Source of the DNA: Rachicladosporium sp. CCFEE 5018
Taxonomy: Eukaryota > Ascomycota > Dothideomycetes > Cladosporiales > Cladosporiaceae
Direction of reading: 5' to 3'
NCBI GenBank assembly: GCA_002077045.2
Contig: KZ111148.1
Span: forward strand, 378,170-438,192
Length of the DNA: 60,023 bases
The position numbers and the translations under genes are program-made. This document shows, in pieces, positions 54,267 to 60,023 of the stretch (position 1 is its first letter; every line of letters begins with the position of its first letter). The notes under the pieces are model-generated. The model was not told where the DNA came from. It saw only the letters and a program-made list of their open reading frames with translations, and did no database searches.

Positions 54267-55433
54267 TCAAGATCCACCCTGCACCTTCTTCACAACAGCC
54301 ACCACATCCTTGAAGAGAGGGTGCTCCGCCTCCAATCCACAGATGTCCTTGACCGCCGCCTCGGCGTCAAGCTCCTTCAGCTTCTTGGCCAGCTCCGCGG
54401 ACTCCTCATCACCCTCAACGTTCTGGAAGCGGAACGCCATCTCGATGCCGCCAAGCAGACCCTTGTACGACTCGTTCATCTCAGCGAGATGAGCGGCGGG
54501 AGCGATGAAGCGCTCGCGGCGGGAGAGCTTGCGGAGAGGGGCGCGACCGACGCGGGTAACGATATCCTCGAGAGCGGGGTTCGAGATACGCTTGACGATG
54601 GCTTGAACGTATTCGCTCTGCTCCTTCGTGCTGACGTGGGTGTGCTGCGTACAGATGAGGTGAGCGGTCTCCTTGAGGGTATCCTGGACGATGTCGTGGA
54701 GCTCCTTGTCCTGAAGCACCTCGTGAACGTACTTCTTGCCACGGTTGTAGCCGTAGTACGCAGCCGTGGCGTGGCCAGTGTTGACAGTGAAGAGCTTACG
54801 CTCGATGTACGGCTTGAGGTCTTGGACGAAGTGAATGCCCTTGATTGGTGGCGGCTTGCCATCGAATGGCTTCTCCTCCACACACCACTCGTAGAATTTC
54901 TCAATCAGGACGTTGAGGCCGGCACCCTCGGGCTGAAGAGGAACGATGCGGTCGATTGCCGAGTTGGCGAAGCGGGCCTTGGTCTTGATGTCCTTCTTCA
55001 CCTCCTCGCCGAGATGGCCCTCGATGAAGCCGCGGAGAGCATCCGTAGCTCCGATCATATTCTCGCAGGCGATGACTGAGAGCGGCTCGCTGGACTTACG
55101 TGCCTCGATACCCTCAGCGATGGGCTTCGCAATGAACTTCAGGATGTTTGGTCCCACAGCGCAGGTGACGACGTCGGCCGTAGCGATCTCGTGGATCACC
55201 TTCTCCATCTCGTGCTTGCTGTTGAGCGCACGGTAGTTGTCGATTGTGAACTTCTTCTCGCCATCGTCACCAATCTCCGTCACCTCGTAGCTCTTGGTCT
55301 TTTGGAGAGACTCAATGATGGAGTCCATCACGTCCACGAAGACAACCTCATAGCCGCTGTTGTGCAGGAACTCGGCGACGAAGCCGCGCCCGATATTTCC
55401 ACCTCCGAAGTGAACTCCCTTCTTGCCAGCCAT
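54267..55433 (-). CDS. mpdA: Mannitol-1-phosphate 5-dehydrogenase (copy C)
   Basis: Identical to copy A, 388 aa, with Lys213/Asn218/His221. Probable 5' UTR intron at 55457-55559. Confidence 0.95.
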   Translation of the reverse strand: MAGKKGVHFGGGNIGRGFVAEFLHNSGYEVVFVDVMDSIIESLQKTKSYEVTEIGDDGEKKFTIDNYRALNSKHEMEKVIHEIATADVVTCAVGPNILKFIAKPIAEGIEARKSSEPLSVIACENMIGATDALRGFIEGHLGEEVKKDIKTKARFANSAIDRIVPLQPEGAGLNVLIEKFYEWCVEEKPFDGKPPPIKGIHFVQDLKPYIERKLFTVNTGHATAAYYGYNRGKKYVHEVLQDKELHDIVQDTLKETAHLICTQHTHVSTKEQSEYVQAIVKRISNPALEDIVTRVGRAPLRKLSRRERFIAPAAHLAEMNESYKGLLGGIEMAFRFQNVEGDEESAELAKKLKELDAEAAVKDICGLEAEHPLFKDVVAVVKKVQGGS

Positions 55434-56856
55434 TCTTTCGATGGTATGGGAGGTAGCTATAGGCAGTATGGATTAGTATATACAACTTAATCTTTTCAGA
55501 ACCATGGTACACCGTTGAACTCTCTCCCCAATGCTGCAAACGGGGGTGGGCATACATACGTTTGGTTGATGTAGTGCTGTTTGCTGGTGTAGTCTCGTGG
55601 AGAGAATGGAGGCTTTGTATATCCTGTGTGCTTTGATCGGATGAGGAAGTAGGTCGTTGAGTGGAAGAGGAAATCATTGGAGTTGTTGTGGAAAGAGGCA
55701 CTTATGTCACCGTGCTGTAGTACACGTAGTGGGGCAGGAACGTGGGGCTGTTGAAGCGACAAGATGTTCGGGCCGACTTCCCCGTCACTGAGACTGAGTG
55801 AAGGGCAGGCACGAAATGAGGACTCCATTATCATTTATCGTATCGAATGTGAAGATAACGAGCTCTCCTGGGCGAATCGATGTCGTAGCGACTGATATGA
55901 GTATATTCATAGGCGCTCAGCAGGTCGAGAATAGCAATTGAGATGAGTGAGCCCCTCGAGCGAAACGAAGCACTCGACAGAGATCTTCTGTGGACGCCAC
56001 AGGACAGTACTAGGCATGCAGGAACAGCTCACCACTCAGACCGCTCGATTGAGCAGCATGGCAGATTCGAAACATTCCTGTCCACGGCTTCTTTTAGCAC
56101 CGCAAGCATTCATGCTACACTCTCCAAATAGGCAGAATCGTGCTGCCGAGCCCTTGAGGTGCTGTCGATCAATTGAGTCAACAGCAAGCGACACCTCTCC
56201 TACCCTCAAGATCACTAGTTCTCTGATGTCACTGGCATTGACAATCAATGTCAAGCACCGAGAGGTAATGAGTAATGAGGAGAGCTTCAGTCCCTCGTCC
56301 AAGAAACGTCCAGATCTCGTCGTTTCGTCGCTTTCTCGTGACAACTCGCTTTTGTCTACCCTCAATCCCTGAACACAAATTCACTATTGCAGCGAAGTTG
56401 AGAACAGCATAGTCTGAGCATCAGTACTCGCAGAGAGTCCATATGTCCAGGAGGAGCGACAGGATATGAAACCGAATCATGGAAGCGGACATGGCGATGT
56501 GGTAGAGAGGAGACAAAACTACATAGCATACACACTCGCTTCCATCGTCCTTCCGATCCGTCATCGGGACAAGCCAGATCTATCACTACACTGCCCTCGC
56601 TTTTGCTCAATCCCAAAGCGTCTCGACAATGGAATGAGCCAAGAACGCCGTTGTCGAGCCGGTGGTGTGTATGTGAAAGTCGGTATAATAAGACATCGAG
56701 TCGTCCCTAGCTAGAAGAGCCGAGAGTCGTCGAAGAAGAGGGTATTGTACAGTTGAAGCCCCCGTAGCCGGCGACAAGAGAGCGGCGCCTTCGAGTGGCA
56801 CAGGGCCCTGGGATTTGACAAAGCAGAAGAAGCCAGCCACAGCAGTCCTAGACTCT
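55434..56856. other. Intergenic: mannitol dehydrogenase promoter and hsp70 3' UTR (copy C)
   Basis: Identical to 19630-21052. Confidence 0.4.
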
Positions 56857-59016
56857 TCAAGGCTTCTTCTCGCCCTCGCCACCCTCGCTACCTGGCGGCT
56901 TCTCCTCGCCACCCTGTTGCTGGCCCTCGCTAGCGTTGTTCGCCTCGCTCCTCGCCCGATGCATCTTGTCGAACAGCGTCAGACTAGCGTTCTGAAGATC
57001 ATCAGTCTTAGCCTTCATCTCCTCCGCCGTCACGCTCCCCTCCCCAGCCTGGCTCTTAGCAATAAACTCCCTCATCTCCGCAATCTTTGTCCGGATCTGC
57101 TCAGCCTCAGTCTTGTCAAGCTTATCCTCATGCTCCTTCAGCGCCTTCTCGGTATCGTTCACGACGCTGTCGGCGCGGTTGGCGGACTCGATGGCGGCTT
57201 TGCGGCCCTTGTCCGTCTCGGCGTATTTCTCCGCGTCGGAAACCATGTTCTCGATTTCGCTGTCGCTGAGCCCGGAGCCGGAGGCGATGGTGATGGTTTG
57301 GTCTTTGCCGGTGGATTTGTCCTTTGCGCCGACGTGGACGATGGAGTCGGCGTCGATGTCGAAGGTTACTTCGATTTGGGGCACGCCGCGGTGCGCGGGT
57401 GGGATGCCAACGAGCTGGAAGTTGCCGAGGAGCTTATTGTCGCGGACGAGCTCGCGCTCACCCTGGTAGATCTTGATCTCGACGGCGGACTGGAAGTCGG
57501 CGGCAGTGGAGAAGGTTTGCGATTTCTTGGTTGGGATGGTGGTGTTGCGGTTGATGAGACGGGTGAAGACACCACCGAGAGTCTCGATACCGAGAGAGAG
57601 CGGGGTGACGTCGAGAAGGAGGATGTCGGTGACGGAGCCGGCAAGCACACCACCCTGGATCGCGGCACCAATGGCGACGGCCTCATCTGGGTTGACGGAC
57701 TTGGCGGGGTCGCGGCCGAAGATGCCCTTCACAAGCTCGGTGACCTTGGGCATGCGGGTCATGCCTCCGACGAGGATGACGTCCTGGATGTCCTTCGCTT
57801 GCAGATTGGCGTCCTTGAGCGCCTTGCGCACCGGCTCGAGAGTCTTGCTGACGAGCGGCTCAACGAGACCCTCAAGTTGTGCTCGCGACATCTTGGTGTT
57901 GATGTGCTTAGGTCCGGAGGCGTCGGCTGTGATGAAAGCCAGGTTAATATCAGTTTGTAGGGAGGATGAAAGCTCAATCTTGGCCTTCTCCGCAGCCTCA
58001 CGGATGCGCTGAATGGCCATGCGGTCGCCAGAAAGATCGATACCTTGCACTTTCTTGAATTGCGCTACAAGGTGGCGGACAAGCGTGATGTCGAAGTCCT
58101 CGCCACCGAGATGGGTATCACCGTTCGTCGACTTGACTTCGAACACACCATCTGAGATCTCGAGGATGGAGATATCGAAGGTACCACCACCAAGATCGTA
58201 GACCGCGACCACGCGGTTGTCCTTCTCAAGACCGTATGCAAGCGCAGCAGCCGTGGGCTCGTTGATGACTCGTAGCACATTCAGACCCGAGATCGCACCG
58301 GCATCCTTCGTTGCCTGTCTCTGTTGGTCGTTGAAGTATGCGGGCACAGTAACTACAGCGTTCTTCAGCTCCTTGCCGAGGAAAGCCTCGGCGGTCTCCT
58401 TCATCTTGCCGAGCACAAATCCACCGATCTGCGATGGCGAGTACTTCTGACCCTGCGCCTCGAGCCATGCATCGCCGTTGGTGTGCTGCACAATCTTGTA
58501 GGGCACCTGCTGGATATCGCGCTGGACCTCGGCATCCTTGAACTTACGGCCAATGAGACGCTTGGTGGCGAAGAGGGTGTTCTCGGGGTTGACGACTGCT
58601 TGACGCTTTGCGGCGATACCCACTAAGCGCTCGCCCTCCTTTGTGAAGCCGACCACTGAAGGTGTTGTTCGGGCACCTGCTGGCTGTTAGCTTGACTGCC
58701 TTGCCACTGCATGCTTATTGGCGAGAGCACTCACCCTCAGAGTTCTCTATAATGCGCGGGTTTGCGCCCTCCATGATGGCGACAGCCGAGTTGGTGGTAC
58801 CCAGATCAATACCGATGACCGGGCCCTTGACCTTCTCATCGCTCTTGATGTTCTCGGCATATCCTCTCCGAAATGATGAGACGATGGGTGAACGATATGC
58901 GGAGGATCTGAGGGAGGATGTGGCGCGCGGAAGAGACTGTGCATATGTTAGCAGATGCTCGTGTGATGGATTTGAGAGGCGAGACTGACATTCCGCATTA
59001 TCCTTGAGGACAGCAT
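56857..59016 (-). CDS. ssc1: Mitochondrial Hsp70, Ssc1-type (copy C, the only complete copy)
   Basis: Matrix chaperone and ATPase of the presequence import motor, also used for Fe-S and general folding. Three exons, 58990-59016, 58735-58936 and 56857-58676, with 53- and 58-bp GT..AG introns, give 682 aa (yeast Ssc1 654). MLSSRIMRN plus the Arg/Ser-rich stretch to FRRGY is a mitochondrial presequence, with likely cleavage near residue 35 (Arg at -3). The ATP-binding motif IDLGTTNSA is at 52-60; YDLGGGTFDIS and VILVGGMTRMPKV follow. The substrate-binding domain and lid are complete, and the tail ends GEGEKKP. Against copies A and B it has Val for Glu in QFKKVQG and Ala for the usually invariant Pro in DINLAFITAD. 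The first may be tolerated, while the second sits in a well-conserved motif. Confidence 0.95.
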
Positions 59017-60023
59017 GATGTGTATGTGAGGTGATTCAATTGCGAGAGCGCACTGTTATACAAGCGCAATAAAGGTAAAGGGTTAGCTGGAAGGGGTGGT
59101 GTTGCTGATGGCGAAGGTGTAGAGAGAAAAGTGCATCTGGTGTCGTGCATCATCGGATCGCTCTCGGAGGAGAGCGTGCACGGGCCTCCATCTCCTTTCG
59201 AGACGATTCTGCGAGAGCCTGAACCTCATTTCATGTCCGACGTCTTCCCTGTCCATACCCTCTATGTCTAGCTCGCTCGACAGCTAGCACAGCATCAAGC
59301 AGATCACCCTCTCGAACATTGGCACATCGTTATCATGTAGCCCGGGAGGTTGTGCAGCGATTGCGCTTGCCGGTAGTCTGGACCCTCCTTGGGGCGATAT
59401 TCTTTGATCATCATCGACGAGTTTGTCCTCTCGAAAATATGCATGCTTCGAGTACTCAGTCTATGGGGCGATGTGCGATCACGCAAGATGTTCAAGCGGA
59501 TCCGGTCATTGCTTTGCCTTCCGGAGCTGAGCATTGGACAGTAAGCCGCGCGCAGAAGTGCATTCGAACCTTCACATACCGCACCCTTTGGCTGCCAGGA
59601 GCGGCACTGTACTGTCGCCCGCCCAGTGCGGACGAGGTCTCTATTGCCGGCCGTGCGCATCGGTCTACCTCATGCTCCTTGAGCCTTTCAAGAGCAAGTC
59701 CTTGGGTGGCGACTCAATCGCCCGCGGGTAGATCTTCTGATCTGGCTTCTCCCGTGAATAGCTGGGCTAGCAGCAAGTCGAGAGCACCTTGGAAGCACAT
59801 GAAGTGCCTTCAAAGTTGTGGGGAGTGCAGATAGGTGGGATGTGTTGTTTCTACGCAGACCCATCTCCTGAGGTTCTATCGTCAGCGTGTTCACTTTGTT
59901 CGTCACTGTATCATTCTCCTCAATCTCCGCGCCTTCAGTCGTCACTTTTCCTTCTGTGCTGCTTTATGTTCACATCACTCGCTTGTATTCAGGTGCTTTT
60001 TCTCTTCGGTCGCAGGCTTGCAC
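59017..60023. other. Right flank: hsp70 promoter and unassigned DNA
   Basis: Unique sequence after copy C. 59017-59300 is probably the hsp70 5' UTR and promoter. Open frames at 59319-59834 (+) and 59304-59660 (-) overlap each other, show no recognisable motif or compositional sign of coding, and I call no gene. A neighbouring gene may begin beyond the window. Confidence 0.4.
59197..59209. promoter_or_regulatory. Candidate heat-shock element upstream of hsp70
   Basis: TTCGAGACGATTC matches the HSF site TTCnnGAAnnTTC at all but one position (GAC instead of GAA) and lies about 180 bases upstream of the hsp70 ATG. Mitochondrial hsp70 genes are classic HSF targets; binding here is inferred. Confidence 0.35.

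Larger units (their letters stand above)
40991..58626. repeat. Block copy C, identical to copy A over about 16.4 kb
   Basis: Third copy. From 41324 to 57753 I find no difference from A (offset 35,804 throughout, same open frames on both strands even in non-coding DNA). At 40991-41323 and 57754-58111 it carries alleles that differ from A and B. It alone continues rightwards into a complete hsp70 and the right flank. Confidence 0.9.

Noticed and set aside
59319..59834. 171-aa frame in the right flank
   Set aside because: Overlaps an equally long frame on the other strand, with no recognisable domain and no homologous copy to test conservation.
1..60023. CRISPR arrays, tRNA or rRNA genes, biosynthetic gene cluster
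   Set aside because: None found by reading; the genes present are housekeeping or nutrient functions without a core synthase.

Overview
The window reads as a filamentous or yeast-like ascomycete, probably a Dothideomycete. Genes are short and GC-rich, introns are about 50-70 bp with GT..AG ends, and the gene content is typically fungal: fungal-type mannitol-1-phosphate dehydrogenase, Dip5-like amino acid permease, S10 carboxypeptidase, and the Rad4 and mitochondrial Hsp70 families. Two slightly diverged versions of the same block occur side by side. This is what a hybrid or duplicated diploid such as the black yeast Hortaea werneckii would give, but the species name is inference only.

Layout. 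1-2826 is unique left flank: the 3' part of a long-chain acyl-CoA synthetase, then orotate phosphoribosyltransferase, both on +. From about 3.2 kb one eight-gene block appears three times in the same orientation: rad4 (-), amino acid permease (-), serine carboxypeptidase (-), rhodanese-type phosphatase (+), small two-TM protein (+), WD40 protein (-), mannitol-1-phosphate 5-dehydrogenase (-), mitochondrial hsp70 (-). Copy A (rad4 to hsp70) ends at 22822, copy B is 22923-40890, and copy C is 40991-59016. The copies are separated by two gaps of exactly 100 N, each lying between a 5'-truncated hsp70 and a 3'-truncated rad4. Only A has a complete rad4 and only C a complete hsp70. 59017-60023 is unique right flank without a recognisable gene.

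Relationship of the copies. A and C are collinear at a constant offset of 35,804 and appear identical over about 16.4 kb (5520-21949 = 41324-57753), intergenic DNA included. B is a diverged version whose indels fall outside intact coding exons, apart from one codon in rad4 and one frameshift in the two-TM gene. At both edges the pattern reverses: A equals B while C carries another allele. The simplest reading is a scaffold in which overlapping or alternative-haplotype contigs were chained end to end. A real tandem triplication with gene conversion is the alternative.

The genes are mostly housekeeping or nutrient functions (lipid activation, pyrimidine synthesis, nucleotide excision repair, amino acid uptake, extracellular or vacuolar proteolysis, mannitol metabolism, mitochondrial protein folding). 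They do not look like one pathway or a secondary-metabolite cluster. I saw no transposon, CRISPR array, tRNA or rRNA gene. The structural oddity of the locus, the one-base frameshift in B, and a few conserved non-coding or unannotated stretches are the points worth following.
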